From Solirubrobacteraceae bacterium (lineage in GTDB: Bacteria > Actinomycetota > Thermoleophilia > Solirubrobacterales > Solirubrobacteraceae), in assembly GCA_017882405.1 (NCBI GenBank), contig JADGPO010000072.1, positions 1 through 64,000 on the forward strand: a DNA stretch of 64,000 bases, written 5' to 3'. Position 1 is the first letter of the stretch. Each line of letters begins with the position of its first letter. Both the position numbers and the translations under genes were made by a program. Shown in pieces: positions 55,295 to 63,246 of this stretch. The notes under the pieces are model-generated. The model saw only the letters and a list, made by a program, of their open reading frames with translations. It ran no database searches and had not been told where the DNA came from.

Positions 55295-55774
55295 ATGAGA
55301 AGCTCACATTTCCGGCGCATGGCGGCGACGCTCGCCGGCTGCGTGGTTGCGCTGGCGCTGACTGCCTGCGGAGGCTCCAGCGCCACCGAGAAGGACGTGA
55401 TCGCCCGCGGCAACGCGATCTGCTCCAACGCTGTGAGCTCGGTGCGCGCCGTCGTGCCCCCGCCGAAGGGCAACACCTCCGGCACCGCGCTGAGCGGGTA
55501 CTTCGGGCGGCTGCTGCCGATCGTGAACAAGGAGGTCTCGGAGCTGCGCAAGCTGCCGCGACCCAGCACCGACAAGGCGCTGCTGAACAGCTATATCGAC
55601 GCGGTCACCAAGGCCGGGGACACGTACAAGCAGTTGGTGGCGGCCGCTCACCGCAACGACATCCAATCCGTGGCCAAGTACCTCAGCGCCCTGCGCGCCA
55701 GTCCGGCGCAGTCCCTGGCTCAGCGCTATGGGATGAGCCAGTGCGCCGCGGCCGCCGGCACCGCCAGTCCCTGA
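55295..55774 (+). CDS. small secreted lipoprotein
   Basis: A 159-residue lipoprotein. Signal with lipobox LALTACGGSS (Cys ~24), then an all-helical body with two cysteines (NAICSNAVSSVRAV; MSQCAAAA), charged helices VNKEVSELRKLP and YIDAVTKAGDTYKQLVAAA. Start ATG 55295 places the signal correctly; an in-frame ATG at 55280 is possible. It precedes the tungstate-type importer operon by 85 bases but has its own probable end (palindrome ACCGGCCGGT just after the stop). Function unknown. Confidence 0.75.
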   Translation: MRSSHFRRMAATLAGCVVALALTACGGSSATEKDVIARGNAICSNAVSSVRAVVPPPKGNTSGTALSGYFGRLLPIVNKEVSELRKLPRPSTDKALLNSYIDAVTKAGDTYKQLVAAAHRNDIQSVAKYLSALRASPAQSLAQRYGMSQCAAAAGTASP

Positions 55775-55820
55775 CCGGCCGGTTGTCAGCGTAGGCACCA
55801 CCGGCGCCTTCCAAGTCCAA

Positions 55821-55859
55821 CCTAGGCACTGCCTAGGCAGTGGGGGTTATATTGGCCCG
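55821..55859 (+). promoter_or_regulatory. leaderless promoter with overlapping palindromic operator
   Basis: Two copies of an 11-base unit, CCTAGGCACTG (55821-55831) and CCTAGGCAGTG (55832-55842), create two overlapping perfect palindromes: CCTAGGCA-C-TGCCTAGG (55821-55837) and CACTGCCTAGGCAGTG (55827-55842). A -10-like TATATT follows at 55848-55853, six bases before ATG 55860. Transcription would therefore start at or next to the start codon and the operator would cover the -35 area. The 11-base period equals about one helical turn. Confidence 0.65.
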
Positions 55860-57941
55860 ATGAGCCAAACCTCCCCAATCCTTCGCCGGCGGCCGAGTTC
55901 CGCACGCCGGCGGCTGCCGGCGCCCGTCCTCGGGCTGCTGGCCGCAGCGGTGATGCTGCTGGCGCCCTCGCTGGCCAGCGCCGACAGCGCCTCGACGCTG
56001 AGCGTGGTCGGCACCAGCGATGTCGCCGATTCCGGCCTGATGCCGAACCTGATCCAGCCGGCGTTCTCCGCCGCCTTCCCGCAGTTCACGTTCAAATACA
56101 CCGGATCGGCCACCGGCACGGCCATCAGTAACGCCGAGAACGGCTCCGGCGGACCGAGCGTGCTGATCGTGCACGCCGCCTCGCTGGAGAACCAGTTCGT
56201 CGGGGGCGGCTTCTCGTACAACAACCAGTACGGCAACGCGATCTTCCGCAACGACTTCGTGCTCGCCGGCCCGACCGCCGACGCCACCCACGCCAGCGTG
56301 GCCTCCAACGGCGCCAACAACATCGCCCAGGCGTTCGCCGACGTCGCGAAAGCCGGAGTGGCCGGCAACGCCACCTTCTTCACCCGGGGAGGCGCGACCA
56401 CCGCCGCCGGCACCGTCGTCGCCGAGCATGGGTACTGGCAGCTGGTCAACAACGCCGGCCTCACGCCCGCGGGCGTTTCGCTGTGCACCGTGTCCGCAGC
56501 CGACGGCGGCGGCATGTCGCCGATCAACACAGCCGTGCAGGCCACGTCCGGCCAGCCCTGTCCCGACAGCGGAACGGTCAGCCTCCCCGCCAATCTGCCG
56601 TCGTGGTACAAGATCAACGCCGGTAACCAGGCCGCCAACGTCATCGCCACCAATGCCTGCACCGGCGCCGGCGTCGTGGCCAACGGCTGCTATTCGCTGA
56701 CTGACCGCAGCACCTATGACTTCCTGGCGTCGGGGACCGACCCCGCGGGCACGATCCCAGGCCTGAAGATCGTCACGCGTGACAACAGCGCCTCGGCTCC
56801 GGGGGGCGCCAACGCGCTGATCAACTACTTCCACGCCTACATCATCAACCCGTCCAAGCCGGGACAGTCGGTCAACCTGACCGCCGCTCAGGACTTCGTC
56901 AACTTCCTGACGTCACCGACGCTCCAGGCCCGGATCAAGAACTACCTGCCGGGCGTCGACCCGGGCGGTCCTCCGTTCGTCGCCGACGCGTCGCCGACGA
57001 TCACCGCAACCGGCTTCCCGAGCACCGTGACCACCGGCGCGCCGGTGACCGTGACCGGGCAGGTGATCAACAATGAGATCGGCTACCCGGCGATCGACCA
57101 CAAGACCGTGTCGATCGATCAGCTGGGAGGACTCACGCCGCTTGCCGTCGCCTCCGGCCCGACCGATGCCAACGGTCACTACAGCATCACGTTCACACCG
57201 CGCTCCAGCGGCTCCTTCCAGGTCTCCACGGGCTTGATCTCGCAGATCGAGGACGCGACCCTGAACCCGCCGTACGGAGACATCCTGTCGCCGGCCGCCT
57301 CGGGCTCGTCAGCGGTGGCGGTCAACGCAACGGCCGCGATCACCAAAGCGACGACCTCCCCTGGCTCCGTGAAGGTGTCGGGCACAATCGGACCGGCAGC
57401 TGTCGACACGAAGGCCACGGTGACGCTGCTGGCTCGCAAGAAGAGCTCGAAGGGCGCCTTCAAGACGGTCGCCACACAGTCCCTGAAGCCCGGCGACTCG
57501 GCGTTCTCCGTCACCGGCGCGCTGGCCAACGGCTCGTGGACCATCGAGGTGCAGTACTCCGATCCCGGAGCCTTCAACACGGCTACGAGTGCGACGCGCA
57601 ACGTGACCGTGCCGGTGGCGAAGGGACCGAAGCTCGGCTACAAGAAGCTGACGATCAAGAAGGGCGTGGTCACCCTGACCGGGACGCTGAGCGTGGCGCC
57701 GAAGGGCTCCCGCGCCACGGTCCGGTTGTATGCGCTCACCCTGAACAAGCTCGGGAAGAAGGCCTCGGGCAAGAAGTCCAAGTTCCGCCAGGTCGCCAAG
57801 GCGACCGTCAAGGCGGGCAAGAAGACGTTCGCGCTCAAGCACAGGTTCAAGCGGGGATACCGCTACGTGCTGAAGATCCAATACACCCACACGGGCCAGA
57901 AGACGACCAACTCGAAGTTACGAAACGTGTCCATACATTGA
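55860..57941 (+). CDS. tungstate/anion-type ABC substrate-binding protein with Ig-like extensions
   Basis: A 693-residue exported protein. Signal peptide ~1-42 (LGLLAAAVMLLAPSLASA). The binding domain (~45-375) follows TupA-like proteins: VVGTSDVADSGLMPNLIQPA, SVLIVHAASLENQFVGGGFS, NAIFRNDFVLAGPTADATHA, FTRGGATTAAGTV, LINYFHAYIINPSKP, DFVNFLTSPTLQARI. The DSGL and VHA...NDFVLAGP pattern marks the tungstate/molybdate/phosphate clan; the TTTS of TupA is altered to GTSD. Three C-terminal segments (~380-693) are Ig-like and Lys-rich, roughly doubling the usual length. First gene of the operon; stop overlaps the next start (TTGA). Confidence 0.85.
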   Translation: MSQTSPILRRRPSSARRRLPAPVLGLLAAAVMLLAPSLASADSASTLSVVGTSDVADSGLMPNLIQPAFSAAFPQFTFKYTGSATGTAISNAENGSGGPSVLIVHAASLENQFVGGGFSYNNQYGNAIFRNDFVLAGPTADATHASVASNGANNIAQAFADVAKAGVAGNATFFTRGGATTAAGTVVAEHGYWQLVNNAGLTPAGVSLCTVSAADGGGMSPINTAVQATSGQPCPDSGTVSLPANLPSWYKINAGNQAANVIATNACTGAGVVANGCYSLTDRSTYDFLASGTDPAGTIPGLKIVTRDNSASAPGGANALINYFHAYIINPSKPGQSVNLTAAQDFVNFLTSPTLQARIKNYLPGVDPGGPPFVADASPTITATGFPSTVTTGAPVTVTGQVINNEIGYPAIDHKTVSIDQLGGLTPLAVASGPTDANGHYSITFTPRSSGSFQVSTGLISQIEDATLNPPYGDILSPAASGSSAVAVNATAAITKATTSPGSVKVSGTIGPAAVDTKATVTLLARKKSSKGAFKTVATQSLKPGDSAFSVTGALANGSWTIEVQYSDPGAFNTATSATRNVTVPVAKGPKLGYKKLTIKKGVVTLTGTLSVAPKGSRATVRLYALTLNKLGKKASGKKSKFRQVAKATVKAGKKTFALKHRFKRGYRYVLKIQYTHTGQKTTNSKLRNVSIH

Positions 57942-59491
57942 GGCACGTGGCGCTTGCGCGTAGACGGATCAGGCAGGATCTGCCGGCCAACCGCCGTCCC
58001 GGGATCTCCCCGGGGCGGCGGTTCGCGTTGGCGCTCGGGCTGGCGCTCGCGCAGCTCGGATCGGCGGGCGCCGCCTCGGCCGACAGCGGCTCGGCGCCGA
58101 TGGTCACGGCGACGATCTATGCCTCCGGCGGCGGCACCAGCAGCGAGTCCGTCTCCTCGTCACAGCTGCTGGCCGACCCGCAGCACTGCCCCGCGTACTC
58201 GCAGACGCAGATGGATCAGCACAGCGCGTCGGGCACGACCTCGACGGGGCTCCCCCAGGAGCATGGCTCGGGAACCGGCACCTGGTCGGTGGCGACGATC
58301 CTGGGCTGCCTACAGCCGCAGGTCTCACCGAGCGACGTCACCGGGATCACGATCCTCAACAGCGACGGCTCCCCCCAGGCATCCCAGGGCTCGCAGCTGA
58401 CGCCCCCCGACCTCGCCACCCCGAGCGACTTCCAGCCCAACACGGACTCTCCCGTCGTCTCCAATCTCGGATCCTCGTTTCAGTACAACCGCCCGTGGCG
58501 CGGCCAGAGCGACGATTTCAATGCCAACGATCAGGTGACGAGCACCGATCCGATCTCGATCGAGGTCTTCGAGGGGCCGCCGCTGGCCGTCAGCGCCACG
58601 GCCTCGCCATCGACCGTGGCCGCGGGCAGCAGCCTGAGCTTCAGCGCGCAGGTGTCCGGCAACCAGGGGTCCGCGCTCACCTACGACTGGAGCTTCGGCG
58701 ACAACCTGCCGGATTCATCGCAGGCGAGTTCAGCGGTCACCTACACCGATGCCGGCAGCTATACGGTCAGGCTCGAGGTGACCGATACCAACGGCGGGGG
58801 CGGCGGGACCACCGTGCCGATCACCGTCACCGGCTCGTCCGGCGCGACGCCGCCGCCGGCCACCGCGTCCACCCCGAAGACGAGCACGGGGCCGGCCGGA
58901 ACGGGCGCGAATCCCAACGGCGACGCGCACGGAACCACGGGCGGCAACGGCAAGGGGAACGGCAAGCAGCCCAGCAACGGCAACGGGAACCACAACGGCA
59001 AGCCATCGCAGGATCAGACCGGGGCACCGTCGCCCAGCTCGTCGCATCATCAGAAGCCGTCGGGCTCGGGCACCGGCCCCACCGGCGGATCGGGCGGCTC
59101 CAGCGGTGGCAGTGGTGCAGGCGGATCCGGCTCCCCGTCGGCAACGACCCCATCGTCCTCGACCCCTCAGCCCCATCCCGCCAGCGGCGGCCACCCCGCC
59201 GGCCACGGCGCTCCGACCCACACCCGGCCGTCGTCGACCACCGCCAAGTCTGGTCAACTGGTCACCGGGCGCCTGGTCGCCGACGTCACTCCGCTGTCGG
59301 CCGGCGCCAGCCCGCTCGTGCAACGATCTCCCGGCAGCGCCGCAGCGGCTCCGCAGCGACCCAGGCCGAGCACGAGTTCGCCGCTGGCGGTGATCGGCGG
59401 CGGCCTGGCGATCGTCCTCCTGCTGGGCCTCGGCGCGGGGCGCGAGCTGCTCGGTCCGGGCTGGTGGCGGACGCTGCGATTCAGCAGCTGA
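57938..59491 (+). CDS. PKD-domain surface protein with Gly/Ser/Pro stalk and C-terminal membrane anchor
   Basis: About 517 residues from TTG 57938 (GTG 57947 is the alternative). Signal peptide ~18-47 (FALALGLALAQLGSAGAASA). A unique domain (~50-205) has two cysteines (ADPQHCPAYS; ILGCLQPQVS) and DDFNANDQV. A PKD domain (~210-290) shows LTYDWSFGDNLPDSSQASS and YTDAGSYTVRLEVTDTNGG. A ~160-residue Gly/Ser/Asn/Pro stalk and a C-terminal helix (~488-505, LAVIGGGLAIVLLLGLGAG) follow. It would project the N-terminal domain across the wall beside the channel protein encoded next. Confidence 0.75.
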   Translation: MRHVALARRRIRQDLPANRRPGISPGRRFALALGLALAQLGSAGAASADSGSAPMVTATIYASGGGTSSESVSSSQLLADPQHCPAYSQTQMDQHSASGTTSTGLPQEHGSGTGTWSVATILGCLQPQVSPSDVTGITILNSDGSPQASQGSQLTPPDLATPSDFQPNTDSPVVSNLGSSFQYNRPWRGQSDDFNANDQVTSTDPISIEVFEGPPLAVSATASPSTVAAGSSLSFSAQVSGNQGSALTYDWSFGDNLPDSSQASSAVTYTDAGSYTVRLEVTDTNGGGGGTTVPITVTGSSGATPPPATASTPKTSTGPAGTGANPNGDAHGTTGGNGKGNGKQPSNGNGNHNGKPSQDQTGAPSPSSSHHQKPSGSGTGPTGGSGGSSGGSGAGGSGSPSATTPSSSTPQPHPASGGHPAGHGAPTHTRPSSTTAKSGQLVTGRLVADVTPLSAGASPLVQRSPGSAAAAPQRPRPSTSSPLAVIGGGLAIVLLLGLGAGRELLGPGWWRTLRFSS

Positions 59492-59518
59492 TCCGCCCGT
59501 CCGTCACCATCCGGACCG

Positions 59519-60181
59519 ATGGATCTTGCCTACGCATTGAGTAGCCACGCCGTCGACGAGGCGATCTTCCACGTCTCGAGCGTCCTGCAGGTTCCCGTGC
59601 TCATCCTGGCCCTGCTGGCGCTTGCGCTGGTGATCTTCGAGCTGGGCAGCTTCGCGATCGAAGTGCGCGGCCGGCGGCGACGGCGCTTCGACGCGCTCAC
59701 CGAGGGCGCCGAGCAGGCCCGCTCAAAGCTGGTCGCCGACGACCGCGAGGGCGCCGCCGCGGTCGTCGGCGGCGTGGCCACCAGCTCGGCGATGGCCGGC
59801 ACGTTGGCCTTCATCGTCCAGCACGCCCGCCGGGCCGGCGCCGAGCACCAGATAAACAAGGCGCTGGCGGATTTCGACTTCGACGCTCAGCGGCGGCTGG
59901 CACGCACCCGGCTGCTGGTCCGCGCCGGCCCGGCGCTTGGGCTGATGGGCACGCTGATCCCCCTGTCGCCCGCGCTCACCGGCCTGGCCAACGGCAACAC
60001 CACCGCGCTGACCCAGAACCTGCGCATCGCCTTCAGCGTGACCGTCGTCGGCCTGCTGATCGGCGCCGTGGCCTTCGGGCTGTCGCTCACCCGCGATCGC
60101 ATGTACGGCCAGGACCTGTCAGACCTGGAGTACCTCGCCGCCGTGATCTCCGATCCGACCCCCACCGAGGCGCCGGCATGA
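59519..60181 (+). CDS. MotA/TolQ/ExbB-type proton-channel protein
   Basis: A 220-residue membrane protein. Helix 1 ~24-48 (VPVLILALLALALVIFELGS), a long cytoplasmic loop with RRLARTRLLVRAGPALGLMG, helix 2 (GTLIPLSPALTGLANGN) and helix 3 ~168-190 (FSVTVVGLLIGAVAFGLSL). The GPxLGLMGTLIPLxxAL and FxxTVxGLLIGxxxF motifs are those of the ExbB/TolQ/MotA family, which form pentameric proton channels. Stop overlaps the DUF2149 start (ATGA). Placement inside an ABC importer operon is unusual. Confidence 0.88.
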   Translation: MDLAYALSSHAVDEAIFHVSSVLQVPVLILALLALALVIFELGSFAIEVRGRRRRRFDALTEGAEQARSKLVADDREGAAAVVGGVATSSAMAGTLAFIVQHARRAGAEHQINKALADFDFDAQRRLARTRLLVRAGPALGLMGTLIPLSPALTGLANGNTTALTQNLRIAFSVTVVGLLIGAVAFGLSLTRDRMYGQDLSDLEYLAAVISDPTPTEAPA

Positions 60182-60513
60182 TCTCCGTCACTCCCCGCGC
60201 GCGCAACCGCGAGGACCGCGCCGGCGACCCGCTCGACGGTCTGGTCAACCTGTTCGACCTGGGAATCGTGCTGTCGGTCGCCTTCCTGTTGGCGGCGCTG
60301 TCGTCGCTGCACCTCGGAGGGACCATCACCAAGCACGGCCTGCGGGCCAACACCGCCAAGCAGATCTACATCAAGAAGGGTCAGACGGTGGCGCCGCTGC
60401 CCAAGCCGGGGGCGCGCACGATCGGCCGCGGCACCCAGGCGGGCGTCGTCTACCGGCTGGCCAACGGCCAGCTCGTCTACGTGCAACAGCCCCCCGAGCA
60501 GCCTCAAAAATGA
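60178..60513 (+). CDS. DUF2149-like protein, probable ExbD/TolR analogue
   Basis: A 111-residue protein with a short cytoplasmic N-terminus and one membrane helix (~28-46) beginning with an aspartate: LVNLFDLGIVLSVAFLLAAL. An outside domain follows: KQIYIKKGQTVAPLPKPGAR, YRLANGQLVYVQQP. The layout and the Asp at the start of the helix mirror ExbD/TolR/MotB, whose Asp carries protons in the channel. I recall DUF2149 genes next to MotA/ExbB-type genes in archaea too. Coupled by ATGA to the channel gene. Confidence 0.75.
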   Translation: MISVTPRARNREDRAGDPLDGLVNLFDLGIVLSVAFLLAALSSLHLGGTITKHGLRANTAKQIYIKKGQTVAPLPKPGARTIGRGTQAGVVYRLANGQLVYVQQPPEQPQK

Positions 60514-60514
60514 C

Positions 60515-61237
60515 ATGGCCTACCTCTGGGGTCTGATCAAGGGCGCGATCCCGATGATCGTGCACGGCGACTCCTACCTGTTCGGCCTGGTCTGGGTCAC
60601 GATCAAGGTGGCGATCGTCTCCACCGCCGCGGCGCTGGTGATCGGGCTGCCCATCGGTCTGACGCTCGGCCTGGGCCGCTTCCGCGGGCGGCGCGCGCTG
60701 CAGATCCTCGCCAACGCGAGCCTCGCCCTGCCGCCGGTCGTCGTCGGCATTGCGGTCCTGCTCTTCATCCTTCCGCAGGCCGCGTTCGGCTCGCTGCGCA
60801 TCGAGTTCACGCTGCAGGCCGTGTACGTGGCCCAGACGTTCCTGGCGCTGCCCTACATCGTCGCGCTCACGCCGGCGGCGATCCAGGGGCTGGCCCCCGG
60901 TCTGCTGGACCAGGCGCGCGCGCTCGGGGCCGGCCGGCGACAGCTCGCGGCGCTCGCCCTGCGTGAGGCCAAGATCGGCGTGATCGCCGCCGTGATCGGG
61001 GCGCTGGGAGCCGCCATCTCGGAGGTCGGCGCGGTGGTGATCGTCGGCGGCAACCGCGTGGACGAGTCGCAGACCCTGGCCAGCGCGCTGCTGGCGAACT
61101 TCACCTACCAACCCAATGATCCGCAGGAGACCGCGATCGCGCTCCTGCTGCTGGCGATGATCCTGGTGCTGATGGGCGCGCTCACCGTGCTTCAGCAGCG
61201 CACCCGCGGAGTCCAGCTGCGCTTCCGGACGGGCTGA
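60515..61237 (+). CDS. tungstate-type ABC transporter permease 1
   Basis: A 240-residue permease with five or six helices. VTIKVAIVSTAAALVIGLPI, GLTLGLGRFRGRRALQILAN, ASLALPPVVVGIAVLLF and the EAA coupling loop ARALGAGRRQLAALALREAK followed by GALGAAISEVGAVVIVGG. This is the TupB/WtpB-related fold. The start is two bases after the DUF2149 stop. Paired with permease 2, suggesting a heterodimeric membrane domain. Confidence 0.92.
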   Translation: MAYLWGLIKGAIPMIVHGDSYLFGLVWVTIKVAIVSTAAALVIGLPIGLTLGLGRFRGRRALQILANASLALPPVVVGIAVLLFILPQAAFGSLRIEFTLQAVYVAQTFLALPYIVALTPAAIQGLAPGLLDQARALGAGRRQLAALALREAKIGVIAAVIGALGAAISEVGAVVIVGGNRVDESQTLASALLANFTYQPNDPQETAIALLLLAMILVLMGALTVLQQRTRGVQLRFRTG

Positions 61238-61957
61238 GTGACCCTCATCTGGAATGAGCTCAAGGACGCCGTGCCGATGATCCTGCACGGCAACCCGACT
61301 CTGCTCAACGTGATCTGGTTCACGCTGCAGGTGGCGGCGGTGGCGACCGCGATCGCAACCGTGATCGGGCTGCCGATCGGGCTGGCGATCGGGCTCGGGC
61401 GGTTCCGAGGCCGGCGGATGGCCCAGGCGATCGCCAACGCCAGCCTCGCACTGCCGCCGGCGCTGGTGGGCGCGGTGCTGTTCCTCGCCTGCGCCGGGGG
61501 CGCCCCGCTCAGCTCGCTGCAGCTGATCGGGACCCGGCGCGTAGTCTTCGTCGCCCAGACGATCCTGGCGCTGCCCTACACCGTCGCGCTGACCGCCGCC
61601 GCCGTCCAGGGACTGCCGCCCGGGCTGCTAGCTCAGGCGCGGCTGCTCGGCGCGCGGCGCCCGCAGCTGTTCCTGCTGGCACTGCGCGAGGCGCGGATCG
61701 GGGTGATGGCAGCGATCATCGCCGCGCTTGGCACGGCGCTCTCCGAGGTCGCGGCGATCGCGATCGTCGGCGGCAACATCTACGGCTATAACCAGACGCT
61801 GGCCAGCGCCACCCTGTACGAGGTCAATGGCGGGCGCTATGCGGACGCGGTGGCGATCGCGATCGTCCTGGCGGGGATGATCCTGATCCTGATGTGCGGC
61901 CTGGGCGTGCTGCAGCAGCGCGTCGGCATCCGCCTGCGCTTTCGCCCGGCGACGTGA
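61238..61957 (+). CDS. tungstate-type ABC transporter permease 2
   Basis: A 239-residue permease related to permease 1: FTLQVAAVATAIATVIGLPI, GLAIGLGRFRGRRMAQAIAN, ASLALPPALVGAVLF, ARLLGARRPQLFLLALREAR and ALGTALSEVAAIAIVGGNIY. It begins at the base after the permease 1 stop and ends overlapping the ATPase start (GTGA). The main difference is a shorter helix-3 to helix-4 loop (CAGGAPLSSLQLIGTRRVVF). Probably arose by tandem duplication. Confidence 0.92.
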   Translation: MTLIWNELKDAVPMILHGNPTLLNVIWFTLQVAAVATAIATVIGLPIGLAIGLGRFRGRRMAQAIANASLALPPALVGAVLFLACAGGAPLSSLQLIGTRRVVFVAQTILALPYTVALTAAAVQGLPPGLLAQARLLGARRPQLFLLALREARIGVMAAIIAALGTALSEVAAIAIVGGNIYGYNQTLASATLYEVNGGRYADAVAIAIVLAGMILILMCGLGVLQQRVGIRLRFRPAT

Positions 61958-62895
61958 CGGCCACCCGCCCCGAGGCCGACGTGCTGCTGAGCGCCGAGCA
62001 GGTCAGCGTGCGCCGCGACAAGCGCGAGGTCGTGCACGAGGTCAGCCTGGAGCTTCGCCGGGGCGAGCTGGTCGCGCTGCTGGGTCCCAACGGGGCCGGC
62101 AAGAGCACACTGCTGGACGCGCTGGCCGGGGCGCTGGAGCCGGCGGCGGGTTCGATCGAGCGCCACGGACGGGTGGCGATCGCGCTGCAGGCGCCCGACC
62201 TGGCGCGTCGCAGCGTGCTGGCCAACGTCACGCTGGCGCTCACCTGGTGGGGGGTCCCGAAGGCCGAGCACGCAGCCCGCGCACGCGCGGCTCTGCGCGC
62301 CCTGAGCGCCGAGGAGCTCTCGTCGCGCGCGGCGGCGACGCTGTCGGGCGGCGAGCGCCGGCGGGTGCACCTGGCCCGGGTGCTGGCCGTCGCACCCGAC
62401 GTCCTGCTGCTCGACGAGCCGTTCGCCGGCCTGGACGCCGAGACGCGCGGCAACCTGCTGGCCGACGCCGTCTCGGCGCTGCGCTCGGACTCGCGCACGA
62501 CGCTGGTGGTCGTGCACGACCGTGCCGAGGCGTGGGCGCTGGCCGACCGCCTGCTGGTGATGATCGACGGCCGCCTGGTCGCCGCGGGGCCGCCCCGCGA
62601 GCTGCTGGAGCATCCTCCGACCGCGGAGGTCGCCCGCTTCCTCGGGTACGACGGAACGCTGCGCGAGGACGGGGCCGAGCTGCTGACCCGTCCACCACAC
62701 GTGCGACTTGACCCCGACGGGCCGCTGCAGGCGAAGGTGACGAGCGCGGTGGCCCTCGAGGACGGCTTCCGGCTGGAACTCAAGCTCGAGGCCGGGCGGC
62801 TGTTCTGCGTCTCGCCGTTACCCGCCCCGCGCGTTGGCGACGACGTGCGGGTGCACGTCGACGGCGGCGCACGCTTTCCCGCGGAGCCCGCTTGA
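61954..62895 (+). CDS. tungstate-type ABC transporter ATPase
   Basis: A 313-residue ATPase. Walker [20 protein letters not shown]-loop ALQAPDLARRSVL, signature ATLSGGERRRVHLARVLA, Walker B VLLLDEPFAGLDAET, H-loop TTLVVVHDRAEAWALADRLL. A C-terminal ~75-residue part (LLTRPPHVRLDPDGPLQAKV, LFCVSPLPAPRVGDDVRVHV) resembles a TOBE/oligonucleotide-fold regulatory domain. GTG 61954 overlaps permease 2. It completes the operon and energises uptake. Confidence 0.92.
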   Translation: MTATRPEADVLLSAEQVSVRRDKREVVHEVSLELRRGELVALLGPNGAGKSTLLDALAGALEPAAGSIERHGRVAIALQAPDLARRSVLANVTLALTWWGVPKAEHAARARAALRALSAEELSSRAAATLSGGERRRVHLARVLAVAPDVLLLDEPFAGLDAETRGNLLADAVSALRSDSRTTLVVVHDRAEAWALADRLLVMIDGRLVAAGPPRELLEHPPTAEVARFLGYDGTLREDGAELLTRPPHVRLDPDGPLQAKVTSAVALEDGFRLELKLEAGRLFCVSPLPAPRVGDDVRVHVDGGARFPAEPA

Positions 62896-62916
62896 CGGCT
62901 TTGCGATGCTGAAGTC

Positions 62917-63246
62917 ATGAGCGACCGGCAGCCTGAATGCACCCACCTGAGCAGCATCGAGGTCACCGAGCTGCCCGCGGCCGTCGCCGGCTGCGAGGAC
63001 TGCCTGCGTGAGGGCGGCGTGTGGATGCACCTGCGCATCTGCCTCCAGTGCGGGCACGTCGGCTGCTGCGACGATTCGCCCGCACGGCACGCCACCGCCC
63101 ACGCCGGGGCCACCAGCCATCCGATCATCCGCTCGCTGGAGCCCGGCGAGGAGTGGAGCTGGTGCTTCGTCGACCAGCTGGCGATGCTGATCCCCCAGGT
63201 CACCGGCCAGACGCGCATCCCGCCGTCACCGATGCTGTCCCGGTGA
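62917..63246 (+). CDS. UBP-type zinc-finger protein
   Basis: A 109-residue protein dominated by a ZnF-UBP fold: ECTHLSSIEV, GCEDCLREGGVWMHLRICLQ, CGHVGCCDDSPARHATAHAG and HPIIRSLEPGEEWSWCFVD. The Cys/His spacing fits three zinc sites. In eukaryotes this fold binds ubiquitin C-termini; the bacterial role is unknown. Its stop overlaps the start of the receiver-thioredoxin reductase gene (GTGA), so the two are co-translated. Confidence 0.88.
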   Translation: MSDRQPECTHLSSIEVTELPAAVAGCEDCLREGGVWMHLRICLQCGHVGCCDDSPARHATAHAGATSHPIIRSLEPGEEWSWCFVDQLAMLIPQVTGQTRIPPSPMLSR

